From contig NZ_QLST01000003.1 in the NCBI RefSeq assembly GCF_003293845.1, forward strand, positions 1 to 64,000: a DNA stretch of 64,000 bases. The letters run 5' to 3'. Of this stretch, positions 19,082-27,551 are shown piece by piece. A model generated the notes under the pieces. It saw nothing but the letters and a program-made list of their open reading frames with translations, had not been told where the DNA came from and did not search any database. The position numbers and the translations under genes are program-made. Origin of the DNA: Flavobacterium tibetense (GTDB lineage: Bacteria; Bacteroidota; Bacteroidia; Flavobacteriales; Flavobacteriaceae). Position 1 is the first letter of the stretch. Each line of letters starts with the position of its first letter.

Positions 19082-19088
19082 AAAAAGC

Positions 19089-19706
19089 ATGAAGTTAATT
19101 CGAAAACTAGTTAATTACTTGAAGAATCGCAAGCGCAAGAAAGCGAATGAGATACGTATGAAAATGATTCAAGAAAATACTTTGAAATTAAAAGAGCAAA
19201 AGCAAAGTGATATTGCCCGTTGGAAAAATGATACCGAACTTTATGAAGATTGGAATGAACGTACTGCTATTTTAGGAAGTTATGTACAGCCAAGTGCAAA
19301 GGTGATTGAGTTTGGAGCTGGGAATATGTGTTTAAAATCAATTTTACCATCTAGCTGTGAATATACGCCATCAGATATTGTCAAAAGAAGTGAAAACACA
19401 ATAGTTTGCGATTTAAATCAGCCTATTGCATTTGATTTGTCAAAATACGATACAGCTGTTTTTAGCGGAGTGTTAGAATATGTGTACGATATTGATACCG
19501 TTTTTAAACAAATAGAACCACATGTTCCACATGTGATTTTGTCTTACGCTTGTAGTGATGTTTGTAATCACAATAGATTGGTTCATGGTTGGTTAAGCGA
19601 TTACACAAAAGAAGAAATTAGAGCTATTTTTTCAAAATATAATTATTCGGTTCTAAACGAACAGGAATGGCGCCAACAAACTATTTTTGAATTGAGAAAA
19701 AAGTAA
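19089..19706 (+). CDS. Class I SAM-dependent methyltransferase-like protein
   Basis: A protein of 205 residues with a basic coiled N-terminus (residues 1-50) followed by a Rossmann-type core: VIEFGAGNMCLKSIL is motif I, YTPSDIV and IVCDLNQ cover the adenosine-binding strands, and FSGVLEYV with HVILSYAC forms motifs II-III. This is the class I methyltransferase layout, though the domain is short. It may O-methylate a sugar or the chain end; chain-end methylation is known as a stop signal for ABC-exported O-antigens in other bacteria. The role here is inferred. Confidence 0.65.
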   Translation: MKLIRKLVNYLKNRKRKKANEIRMKMIQENTLKLKEQKQSDIARWKNDTELYEDWNERTAILGSYVQPSAKVIEFGAGNMCLKSILPSSCEYTPSDIVKRSENTIVCDLNQPIAFDLSKYDTAVFSGVLEYVYDIDTVFKQIEPHVPHVILSYACSDVCNHNRLVHGWLSDYTKEEIRAIFSKYNYSVLNEQEWRQQTIFELRKK

Positions 19707-19711
19707 AAGCT

Positions 19712-20530
19712 ATGCTGAAGTCCAATACTATTCGTCTATTTTGGTGGAATGAAATTAAGATGATGCATAAAGCCAAAGAAAATTATGGCGATATGTTAGG
19801 TAAATATTTAGTGGAAAAAATTTCGTCGAAAAAGGTTACTTGGGTTTTTCCTAAACATTTTTCTATTTACAATTATTTCCAACCCATTTATGCTACTATT
19901 GGAAGTATTTTAGCTCATGTGAATGAAAATTGTATTGTTTGGGGAAGTGGCATTATTTCTCAAACAATTCCAGTAAAAAAAGCTAAATTTTTAGCAGTCC
20001 GTGGACCGCAAACGAGGAAATATTTGATTGGATTAGGTTATGATGTTCCCGAAGTTTATGGCGACCCAGCTTTGTTGTTACCCAATTATTATCATCCGGA
20101 AGTTGCTAAAAAATACAAATTTGGAATAGTGCCACATTACAATGATTATAAGGCAATGTCTCAATTGTATGTAAATCAGGATGATGTGTTGGTAATCGAT
20201 TTGATGACTAACGATGTAGAAGCAGTAACGCGACAATTTTTACAATGTGAGAAAGTAGTTTCAACTTCTCTTCATGGAATTATAGTTTCTCATGCTTACC
20301 AAATTCCAGCTGTTTGGGTACAATTTTCAGATAAGTTATTTGGAGACGGAATCAAATTTCAAGATTACTTCGAGTCTGTAGAAATGCAATCGTATGTTCC
20401 TTCTATTAATTCAGAAAAAATGACGAATTCCGATATGGAACAACTTTTCGAAAGTTATCCTAGTCTTCCAAAAACGGAAAGAATAGAAGCGTTAAAAAAT
20501 GGTTTAATGGCAGTTTGCCCTTTTGTGTAA
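19712..20530 (+). CDS. Polysaccharide pyruvyl transferase family protein
   Basis: A 272-residue member of the polysaccharide pyruvyl transferase family, which uses phosphoenolpyruvate to form pyruvate ketals on sugars. Landmarks are NYGDMLGKYLVEKI near the start, CIVWGSGIIS, FLAVRGPQTRKYL, EVYGDPALLLP and VVSTSLHGIIVSHAYQIPAVWV, in which SLHG is the family signature. Its start is six bases after the previous stop. It would add an acidic group to the glycan. The exact position of pyruvylation is unknown. Confidence 0.82.
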   Translation: MLKSNTIRLFWWNEIKMMHKAKENYGDMLGKYLVEKISSKKVTWVFPKHFSIYNYFQPIYATIGSILAHVNENCIVWGSGIISQTIPVKKAKFLAVRGPQTRKYLIGLGYDVPEVYGDPALLLPNYYHPEVAKKYKFGIVPHYNDYKAMSQLYVNQDDVLVIDLMTNDVEAVTRQFLQCEKVVSTSLHGIIVSHAYQIPAVWVQFSDKLFGDGIKFQDYFESVEMQSYVPSINSEKMTNSDMEQLFESYPSLPKTERIEALKNGLMAVCPFV

Positions 20531-20532
20531 TT

Positions 20533-21537
20533 ATGAATAAACCCTACTACATAGCCGAAATTGGACAAGCCCATGAAGGTAGCTTAGGCATTTTACATTC
20601 TTACATTGATGCTTTAGCTACAACGGGTGTAGATGCCGTGAAGTTTCAAATGCATATAGCTGCTGCCGAGAGTAGTCCCTACGAACCCTTTCGTGTCAAG
20701 TTTTCATATGAAGATGCCACACGATTCGATTATTGGAAACGAATGGAATTCACTTTGGAACAGTGGAAAGAAATCAAGCAACATTGCGATGCTGTAGGGC
20801 TTGATTTTATTTGTTCGCCTTTTAGTAATCTAGCAGTGGATTGGTTAGAAGAAATAGGGGTGAAGTATTATAAAATAGGTTCGGGAGAAGTTACTAATTT
20901 GTTGTTGTTAGAAAAAATTGCACAAACGGGCAAGCCTCTTATTTTGTCTTCAGGGATGAGCAGTTATACTGAATTGGATACTACGGTTGCTTTTTTAAGA
21001 GAAAAAAAGGTTTCTTTTTCTATTTTGCAATGCACCACATCCTATCCCACACAACCCGAACAATACGGATTCAATGTGATGCAAGAATTAAAAGAACGCT
21101 ATCAAATACCCGTTGGGTTTTCTGATCATTCGGCTAAGATAGCTACTAATATTGCTGCTGTTGCTTTGGGTGCTGAGATTTTAGAGTTTCATGTGGTTTT
21201 CGACCGTCGAATGTTTGGTCCTGATGCAAAGTCTTCATTAACTATTGATGAAATCACACAATTGGTTACCGATTGTAATGCCATACACCAAGCAAAGCTA
21301 CATCCTATAAACAAAAACGACAACTCCGCTTTTACCGAATTAAAAACCATTTTTGAAAAATCGCTTGCTGTAAATAAAGATTTACCCCAAGGACATATCC
21401 TTTCTTTCGCAGATTTAGAAGCAAAAAAACCAAAAGGTTACGGGATTGATGCCGCTAAATTTCAAGAAATTATTGGAAGAAAACTCAACAAAAACCTTAA
21501 GCAGTGGGATTTTTTGAATGAGGCGGATTTGGAGTAG
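20533..21537 (+). CDS. Second nonulosonic acid synthase (NeuB-like, divergent)
   Basis: A NeuB-family PEP-condensing enzyme of 334 residues: AEIGQAHEGSLG, VDAVKFQMHIA, FICSPFSN, YYKIGSGEVTN, LSSGMSSY, CTTSYPTQP and GFSDHS follow the NeuB order. In place of the EKHFTLDR of the copy at 6670 it has EFHVVFDRRMFGPDAKSSL, so it belongs to another subgroup. The C-terminal SAF domain (KSLAVNKDLPQGHIL) is present. I chose the ATG at 20533, two bases after the stop of the pyruvyltransferase, rather than an upstream frame inside that gene. It is split from its likely partners neuC2 and neuA2 by the repeat/GIY-YIG block. Confidence 0.82.
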   Translation: MNKPYYIAEIGQAHEGSLGILHSYIDALATTGVDAVKFQMHIAAAESSPYEPFRVKFSYEDATRFDYWKRMEFTLEQWKEIKQHCDAVGLDFICSPFSNLAVDWLEEIGVKYYKIGSGEVTNLLLLEKIAQTGKPLILSSGMSSYTELDTTVAFLREKKVSFSILQCTTSYPTQPEQYGFNVMQELKERYQIPVGFSDHSAKIATNIAAVALGAEILEFHVVFDRRMFGPDAKSSLTIDEITQLVTDCNAIHQAKLHPINKNDNSAFTELKTIFEKSLAVNKDLPQGHILSFADLEAKKPKGYGIDAAKFQEIIGRKLNKNLKQWDFLNEADLE

Positions 21538-21892
21538 TTGTGTAAATTTGTAATTCCACGATCTATAAGTCAAGCTGAGCTAGTTTATGCTGAGCTTTGT
21601 CGATGGAAACGAATTGTACTACAAAGGACTTCGACAAGCTCAGTCTGACATCGGAGTTAAATGATTTCAGTTTAAAAGGAGAGTTCTTTAAATATGTAAT
21701 TCCACAATTGTCAAGCTGAGCTTGTCGAAGCCTAATGGAAACGAATTGTACTACTAAGGACTTCGACAGGCTCAGTCTGACATCGGAGTTAATCAGTTTC
21801 AATTGAAAAATAAGTTTTTTTAATTTTGTAATTCCACTATTGTCATCCTGAGCTTGTCGAAGGCTAATGAAAACAATTAAAGTTTACATCTT
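21538..21892 (+). repeat. Array of palindromic repeats upstream of the GIY-YIG gene
   Basis: Three units follow each other. Each begins with TGTAATTCCA, then a left arm (about GTCAAGCTGAGCTTGTCGAAG), a spacer of about 25 bases (TAATGGAAACGAATTGTACT), and a right arm that is the inverted complement (GACTTCGACAGGCTCAGTCTGACA), ending in TCGGAGTTAA. Units 1 and 2 are complete (about 21549-21660 and 21696-21790). Unit 3 (21828-21875) has only the left arm, ending in GGCTAATGAAAAC just before the GIY-YIG gene. No other gene is present. Confidence 0.8.
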
Positions 21893-22198
21893 ATGAAATT
21901 ATTTTATGTTTATATCTTAAAATGTAAAGATGATTCTTTTTATACGGGAATCACTAATAGTATTGAGAGACGATTATATGAACACAATGTTGGAATTGAT
22001 AAAGACGCTTATACCTATTCAAGAAGACCAGTTGAATTAGTTTGGTTTGAAATGTTTACAGATCCTACACAAGCTATTATGGTTGAAAAGAAAATTAAGG
22101 GATGGAGTAGAAGAAAGAAACAGGCCTTGATTGATGAAGATTGGGATAAGTTAGTAAGATACTCTAAGAATTATACTCAGTTCGGAAAAGAAGATTAG
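21893..22198 (+). CDS. Small GIY-YIG nuclease-domain protein
   Basis: A complete one-domain GIY-YIG protein of 101 residues (YhbQ/UPF0213-like). The diagnostic segments are FYVYILKC and FYTGITNS (the two halves of GIY-YIG), the conserved Arg in ERRLYEHN, and the Glu metal ligand in IMVEKKIKGWSRRKK. Such domains cut DNA using one metal ion. No partner domain is attached. The gene is not related in function to the glycan genes around it: it lies between the left arm (21841-21866) and the right arm (about 22210-22235) of one palindromic repeat, with gene-less copies on both sides. This suggests it may be part of a mobile repeat element. Confidence 0.85.
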   Translation: MKLFYVYILKCKDDSFYTGITNSIERRLYEHNVGIDKDAYTYSRRPVELVWFEMFTDPTQAIMVEKKIKGWSRRKKQALIDEDWDKLVRYSKNYTQFGKED

Positions 22199-22598
22199 TG
22201 TTATAAATGACTTCGAAAGGCTCAGTCTGACATCGGAGTTAATCGGTTTCAGTTGAGATAATCAGTTTTTGAATGGTGCTACTAAGGACTTCGACAGGCT
22301 CAGTCTGACATCGGAGTTAATCAGTTTCAGTTGAAAAATAAGTTTTTTTAATTTTGTAATTCCACCATTGTCACTTCTAGCGCAGTCGAGAACTGATGAA
22401 AACAATCTCGATTCCGAAAAGCGGAACAGGCATTCGCTCGATTTGACAGAACAGTAGTTCTTTAGCTTTGTAATTCCAACTTTGTCACCCTGAGCGGAGT
22501 CGAAGGCTGCTGGAAATAATTTTGTATTTCAATATTTAAACTACCACAATTTCCATAAATTTTACTTATTTTTAGCCCTTTGAAGTAGCAAAGGAAAA
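22199..22598 (+). repeat. Array of palindromic repeats downstream of the GIY-YIG gene
   Basis: Directly after the GIY-YIG gene comes a right arm (about 22210-22240, GACTTCGAAAGGCTCAGTC) that pairs with the left arm upstream of the gene. A second lone right arm is at about 22288-22320. A complete unit of a variant core lies at about 22359-22435 (left arm GTCACTTCTAGCGCAGTCGAG, right arm with GCCTGTTCCG-type inner hairpin, ending CGCTCGATTTGACA). A last left arm is at about 22470-22515 (GTCACCCTGAGCGGAGTCGAAGG). The final 80 bases are AT-rich and may hold the neuC2 promoter, but I see no exact match to the consensus. Confidence 0.8.
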
Positions 22599-23756
22599 AT
22601 GAATAAAAGAAAAATAGCAGTTGTAATCACAGCACGACCTTCTTATAGTAGAGTTAAAACAGTTTTGTCTGCGATACAACTACATCCCAACTTAGAATTG
22701 CAATTGATTGTGGCGGCTTCGGCTTTACTAGACCGCTATGGTTCTGCGGTGAATTACATTGTAAAAGACGGATTTGAAATTGCGGCTAAAGTGTTCAATG
22801 TTTTAGAAGGAGAGAATTTAACCGCAGCGGCTAAAACGACTGGTATTGGAATTTTAGAATTGTCAACCGTCTTTGATAACTTAAAACCAGATGTTGTAGT
22901 AACTGTGGCTGATCGATTTGAAACTATGGCTACTGCTATAGCGGCGTCTTATATGAACATCCCTTTAGCTCACATCCAAGGAGGTGAAGTAACAGGAAAT
23001 ATTGATGAAAAAGTACGACACGCTATAACTAAATTAGCAGATTACCATTTTGTGGCTTCCGAAAGTGCTAAAGAACGTGTAGTTAAATTAGGAGAAAATC
23101 CAGAATTTGTTTTTAATACTGGTTGTCCCTCTATAGATTTGGCTAAAGAGGTAAAAGAAAATAGCGATTCATTACCTTTTAATCCTTATGAAAAATATGG
23201 AGGCGTAGGAGCAACACCAGATTTGTCTAACGGTTATTTGGTTGTTATGCAACATCCTGTAACCAATGAATACCAGGATTCTAGGAAACATATTGAAGCT
23301 ACATTAGAAGCAGTATATCAGTTGAATCGTCCCACTTTATGGTTTTGGCCTAATGTAGATGCAGGAGCGGATGGTACTTCAACAGGAATAAGAGCTTTTA
23401 GAGAGCAACACCAATTACCAAATGTGCATTTCTTCAAGAATATGGAAGGCAAAGACTTTTTGCACTTATTGCATCATGCGGATTGTTTGATTGGAAATTC
23501 AAGCGTCGGTATTAGAGAGAGTGCTTATTTAGGTGTTCCAGTAGTGAATATTGGTACCCGACAAAATCGAAGAGATAGAGGCAGCAATGTGGTAGATGCC
23601 ACTTATGACGTGCAAGCCATTAAAAACGCTATCGAAGAACGTATTTCAAGTTCAAAACAAATTTCAAATGTGTACGGCGGTGGAGATGCTGGAAAACAAA
23701 TAGCGGAATTATTGGAACAGTTGCCCTTACAGTTCCATAAAACAATCATGTATTAA
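22599..23756 (+). CDS. neuC: Hydrolysing UDP-GlcNAc 2-epimerase (NeuC-like, second copy)
   Basis: A NeuC-family enzyme of 385 residues that would produce free ManNAc-type sugar for nonulosonate synthesis. Motifs are VVITARPSYSRVKTVL at the start, VTVADRFET, HIQGGEVTGNIDEKVRHA, VMQHPVTNEY and GNSSVGIRESAYLGVPVVNIG, with GGGDAGKQIAELL near the end. It differs strongly from the copy at 7678 (for example ARPSYSR for TRAEYGL), so it is not a recent duplicate. It overlaps neuA2 by one base. Together with neuB2 at 20533 it makes a three-gene sialic-acid-like set. Confidence 0.87.
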   Translation: MNKRKIAVVITARPSYSRVKTVLSAIQLHPNLELQLIVAASALLDRYGSAVNYIVKDGFEIAAKVFNVLEGENLTAAAKTTGIGILELSTVFDNLKPDVVVTVADRFETMATAIAASYMNIPLAHIQGGEVTGNIDEKVRHAITKLADYHFVASESAKERVVKLGENPEFVFNTGCPSIDLAKEVKENSDSLPFNPYEKYGGVGATPDLSNGYLVVMQHPVTNEYQDSRKHIEATLEAVYQLNRPTLWFWPNVDAGADGTSTGIRAFREQHQLPNVHFFKNMEGKDFLHLLHHADCLIGNSSVGIRESAYLGVPVVNIGTRQNRRDRGSNVVDATYDVQAIKNAIEERISSSKQISNVYGGGDAGKQIAELLEQLPLQFHKTIMY

Positions 23757-24457
23757 TGCGAATTCTTGGTATCATAACAGCAAGAGGCGGTTCAAAAGGA
23801 GTTCCAGGCAAAAATATTAAATTGCTCGGGGAATTACCTTTGTTAGCTTATACGGCACAATCGGCTTTGGCTTCTCAACTTTTGACCAAGGTTATTCTTT
23901 CTACAGATTGTCCTACAATTGCTGCGGTTGCAAAGCAGTATAGGATTGAAGTGCCCTTTATAAGACCTGAAATTTTAGCAACCGATACCGCTTCAAGTAT
24001 TGCAGTAGTACAACATAGCGTTTCTTATTTAGAAAATCAAGGAGAATTTTTTGATGCTGTTTGTTTGTTACAACCCACTTCACCTTTTAGACCCAAAGGA
24101 TTTATTGATAAAGCTATTCAAAAGTTCATTCAAGATGGAGCTGATGCTTTGGTAAGTGTTTTGCCAGTTCCTCATGAATTTAATCCGCATTGGGTATTTG
24201 AACCAAATGAAAAAGGTTTGCTTCAAATTGCTACAGGTGATAAGGAAATTATAAAAAGACGACAAGATTTGCCTCAAGCTTTTTTTCGCGATGGGTCAAT
24301 CTATATCACTAAAACTTCCGTTATAAAAGAAGGGAGTTTTTATGGAACAAAGTTAAGTTATCTAGAAAATCATCCTGATTTTTATGTCAATATTGACACG
24401 TTAGAAGATTGGGAAAAAGCAACAGCTAAATTACCTTTAATAAAATCTCAATTGTAA
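23756..24457 (+). CDS. neuA: CMP-nonulosonic acid cytidylyltransferase (NeuA-like, second copy)
   Basis: A 233-residue cytidylyltransferase that activates a nine-carbon acid as its CMP form. The CTP-binding motif ITARGGSKGVPGKNIKLL is intact, followed by STDC, RPEILATDTASS, LQPTSPFRP, FRDGSIYI and NIDTLEDW. It is translationally coupled to both neighbours (one-base overlaps with neuC2 and with the asparagine-synthase-like gene). It is clearly distinct from legF at 9902. Which acid it activates is not evident from the sequence. Confidence 0.87.
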   Translation: MRILGIITARGGSKGVPGKNIKLLGELPLLAYTAQSALASQLLTKVILSTDCPTIAAVAKQYRIEVPFIRPEILATDTASSIAVVQHSVSYLENQGEFFDAVCLLQPTSPFRPKGFIDKAIQKFIQDGADALVSVLPVPHEFNPHWVFEPNEKGLLQIATGDKEIIKRRQDLPQAFFRDGSIYITKTSVIKEGSFYGTKLSYLENHPDFYVNIDTLEDWEKATAKLPLIKSQL

Positions 24458-26166
24458 TGTGTGGAATTGCTGGTATTTTTTCTTCAGCACTTGCTTTAGA
24501 AGATAGAAAATTGAAGTTAGGAAAGATGTTGCAAGCCCAAGAACATCGCGGACCTGATGCTACACAAGAGTGGCACGATTCGCAATGTAGTTTGGGACAC
24601 AATCGATTGAGCATTATTGATTTATCTACTAATGCGAATCAACCTATGCCGAGTAGTTGTGGTCGTTATGTCATCGTTTTTAATGGTGAAATTTATAATT
24701 ATTTAGAAATTAAAAAGGAATTACTTCCGCATTTTCAATTTCAAACGCAGTCCGATACCGAAGTCTTATTAAACGCTTATATTTATTGGGGTACTGATTT
24801 TTTACACCAACTCAACGGGATGTTTTCCCTAGCTATTTGGGATAAACAAGAAAAAACGTTGTTTATTGCCAGAGATAGATTCGGAGTAAAGCCGTTTTAT
24901 TATTATGCAGACGCTCAACAATTTACTTTTGCTAGTGAAATTAAAGCCTTGTGGGCTTCTGGTATAAAAAAGATTCGCAATCAAAAAGTATGGGCTAATT
25001 ATTTGTCTTTTGGGACGTATGGTATGCCCAATGAAACTTTTTGGGATACGATTCATCAGTTACCGGCAGGACATTTTGCAGTTCTTTCCCAAGAAAACTT
25101 AGCTACTTTTGAGCCTCAGCTCTGGTATGATTTTGTTGCAAGAGTGCAAGACACACCTGTTTTAGAAGTTGCGGAGTTAAAAAAGCAATATACAGCTTTA
25201 TTAAACGATGCCATTCAACTCCGATTTAGAGCCGATGTGCCACTTGGAATGAATGTTAGCGGGGGATTAGATTCTTCTACGTTGATTGCTTTAATTCACC
25301 AAAATCTTCCCATCACTAAAAATATAGAAGCTTTCACTTTTTATTGTAATGACATCAATTATGATGAATTACCTTGGGTGGATTTGTTATTGCAAGACAA
25401 ACCGTATTTGTTGAATAAAGTAGTACTAAAAGCAGATGAAGTTCCTGATTTAATTACCGCTTTAAGTCAAAATCAAGACGAACCTTTTGGTGGATTCCCA
25501 ACGCTAGCTTACAGTTTGTTGTTTGATGCTGCACAAAAAAAAGGAATTAAAGTCTTGTTAGACGGACAAGGAATGGATGAAGCTTGGGCAGGTTACGATT
25601 ATTATCACAATCAATCCAATCAAGTGATTCAAGGTGTAACTACTAGTCCGGTACGACCAGAAGTTATGGTCAATGATTTTGCAAATTTAGCGGAAAAAGA
25701 AGTGTATCCACAACCTTTTGCTTCTTCCATGCAGAATATGCAATATCGTGATTTATTTTATACCAAAATTCCTAGAGCTTTGCGTTTCAATGATCGTATT
25801 AGCATGTTGCATGGTACGGAATTACGAGAACCTTTTTTGGATTATCGTTTAGTAGAATTGGCTTTTGCTCAAAAAGATAGCATAAAATACAATCAAGGCA
25901 ATACCAAATGGTTGTTGCGTCAAATAAGTCAAGAATTGTTGTCAAATCAAGTAGCCTTGGCACCTAAAAGACCATTACAAACTCCACAACGCGAGTGGAT
26001 GGCTAATGAATTAAACGAATATGTTTCAGAGAAAATACAAGAGTTTGGTCAATTGGATTTTGTAGATTCCAAAAAAGTCCAACAAATTTGGCAGGACTAT
26101 CGTAACGGAAATCAGGATAATAGTTTTTATATTTGGCAATGGATTAATTTGGTTGAATTAGTATAA
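24457..26166 (+). CDS. Asparagine-synthase-like glutamine amidotransferase
   Basis: A class II amidotransferase of 569 residues with the nucleophile Cys2 (MCGIAGIF), the N-terminal glutaminase motifs RGPDA, GHNRLSIID and FNGEIYN, and a synthetase domain with the ATP-pyrophosphatase loop SGGLDSS (about residues 267-273). AsnB-like proteins of this type are common in surface-polysaccharide clusters, where they are thought to turn a sugar carboxylate into an amide rather than to make asparagine. Its coupling to neuA2 and to the next gene supports a glycan role, possibly amidation of an acidic sugar. Free asparagine synthesis cannot be excluded. Confidence 0.82.
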   Translation: MCGIAGIFSSALALEDRKLKLGKMLQAQEHRGPDATQEWHDSQCSLGHNRLSIIDLSTNANQPMPSSCGRYVIVFNGEIYNYLEIKKELLPHFQFQTQSDTEVLLNAYIYWGTDFLHQLNGMFSLAIWDKQEKTLFIARDRFGVKPFYYYADAQQFTFASEIKALWASGIKKIRNQKVWANYLSFGTYGMPNETFWDTIHQLPAGHFAVLSQENLATFEPQLWYDFVARVQDTPVLEVAELKKQYTALLNDAIQLRFRADVPLGMNVSGGLDSSTLIALIHQNLPITKNIEAFTFYCNDINYDELPWVDLLLQDKPYLLNKVVLKADEVPDLITALSQNQDEPFGGFPTLAYSLLFDAAQKKGIKVLLDGQGMDEAWAGYDYYHNQSNQVIQGVTTSPVRPEVMVNDFANLAEKEVYPQPFASSMQNMQYRDLFYTKIPRALRFNDRISMLHGTELREPFLDYRLVELAFAQKDSIKYNQGNTKWLLRQISQELLSNQVALAPKRPLQTPQREWMANELNEYVSEKIQEFGQLDFVDSKKVQQIWQDYRNGNQDNSFYIWQWINLVELV

Positions 26167-27548
26167 TGAATAAAAAGAAAGTCTTTGTTTTATTACCAGA
26201 TGGAGTTGGACTTCGAAATTTTGCCTATTCCAATTTTTATGAAATTGGAAAGAATTTTCATGATATTGTTTTTTGGAATAATACCCCTTTTGATCTTTCT
26301 GAGTTAAACTATCCCGAAATAAAGTTTGAAAAACCTATTTTACATCCTTTTACAGATGTGTTTAAAAATGGAGTCATTCAGGCTTCTTTGACAAAAAACA
26401 GTAAAATTGAAAAGGATCAAGTTTATGACACTTATCGTTTTAAATCGAAAACTGTTGGTTTAAAAAATAAAATCAAAAATACAGTTGTGTCTTTCTTAAA
26501 TTCTAATTATTCTAATCAAAAAAGCATACTTTCTTTACGAAATCGAATCAATAAATTAGAGAGAAGTACAACTTATTATAAGGATTGTCGAGCTACATTA
26601 GAACGAGAAAAACCCGATTTTGTTTTTTGCACAAACCAAAGACCTGTAGTAGCAATAGCTCCTTTATTAGCAGCAAAGGATTTAAAAATCCCTACGGCTA
26701 CTTTTATATTTTCATGGGATAATTTACCCAAAGCTACGATGGTGGTTCAAACGGATTTTTATTTTGTTTGGAGCCAACACATGAAAAACGAATTACTTCA
26801 TTATCATCCTGAAATTCAAGAAAACCAGATTAAAATTACAGGCACACCTCAATTTGAATCACATTATGATGATAATAATTTCATAGAAAGAGAGGTCTTT
26901 TTCAAAATTCACAATTTAGATACTAATAAAAAATACATCTGCTATTCTGGGGATGATATTACTACTTGTCCAGATGATGAGGTGTATTTAAATGACGTAG
27001 CTAAAGCGGTTAGTGAATTAAATCGAAATGGACATAATTTAGGAATCATTTTTAGAAGAAGTCCTGTTGATTTTTCAACAAGATATGATAGTGTGTTAAA
27101 GGAGTTCAAAAATATAATTGTTCCAATAAACCCCGATTGGAGAAAAATTGGTGAAGGTTGGAATACTATTTTGCCTACTCCTAATGATAATTCTTTATTA
27201 GTAAATACTATTAGACATTCGGAATTAGTTATTAATTTAGGTTCGTCGATGGTTTTTGATTTTGCAATTTTTAATAAGCCGTGTTTATACATCAATTATG
27301 ATGTTGAAAATAAAAAGGATAAAAATTGGTCAGTAAAAAAAATATATCAATTTGTGCATTTTCGTTCTATGACTTCCAAAGAAGCTGTAGGTTGGATTTC
27401 TGATTCCCAGTCAATTGCTAGCGTGATTGAGAAGAATCTTTCAAAAAAACAAAATATAGAGGCTACTAAATGGTTTGAAAAAATCACTTGTCAACCCGCT
27501 AATTTAGCTTCAGACCGAATTTGGAAATCAATTAATTCGATAATCTAA
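26166..27548 (+). CDS. Putative GT-B glycosyltransferase, candidate second nonulosonate transferase
   Basis: I do not recognise the family with certainty. The 460-residue protein has a GT-B-like layout. An N-terminal nucleotide-fold start (VFVLLPDGVGLRNFAYSNF) is followed by ATFIFSWDNLPKATM and FYFVWSQHMKNELL, then a second domain with KYICYSGDD and a late HSELVINLGSSMVFDFAIFNKPCLYI. The GSS plus FDFAIFNKP resembles the SGT..EA..K end of CMP-sugar and CDP-glycerol transferases and the corresponding part of the protein at 10628. It is in the same operon as neuC2 and neuA2, which makes it a candidate transferase for that acid. Confidence 0.6.
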   Translation: MNKKKVFVLLPDGVGLRNFAYSNFYEIGKNFHDIVFWNNTPFDLSELNYPEIKFEKPILHPFTDVFKNGVIQASLTKNSKIEKDQVYDTYRFKSKTVGLKNKIKNTVVSFLNSNYSNQKSILSLRNRINKLERSTTYYKDCRATLEREKPDFVFCTNQRPVVAIAPLLAAKDLKIPTATFIFSWDNLPKATMVVQTDFYFVWSQHMKNELLHYHPEIQENQIKITGTPQFESHYDDNNFIEREVFFKIHNLDTNKKYICYSGDDITTCPDDEVYLNDVAKAVSELNRNGHNLGIIFRRSPVDFSTRYDSVLKEFKNIIVPINPDWRKIGEGWNTILPTPNDNSLLVNTIRHSELVINLGSSMVFDFAIFNKPCLYINYDVENKKDKNWSVKKIYQFVHFRSMTSKEAVGWISDSQSIASVIEKNLSKKQNIEATKWFEKITCQPANLASDRIWKSINSII

Positions 27549-27551
27549 ATT

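Noticed and set aside
21563..21802. Minus-strand open frame of 79 codons in the repeat array
   Set aside because: It consists only of repeat units translated in one frame (the same words appear twice) and has no independent support.
21538..22530. CRISPR array
   Set aside because: The repeats are long inverted pairs with variable spacing and related inter-repeat sequence, there are no uniform unique spacers, and no cas genes are near.
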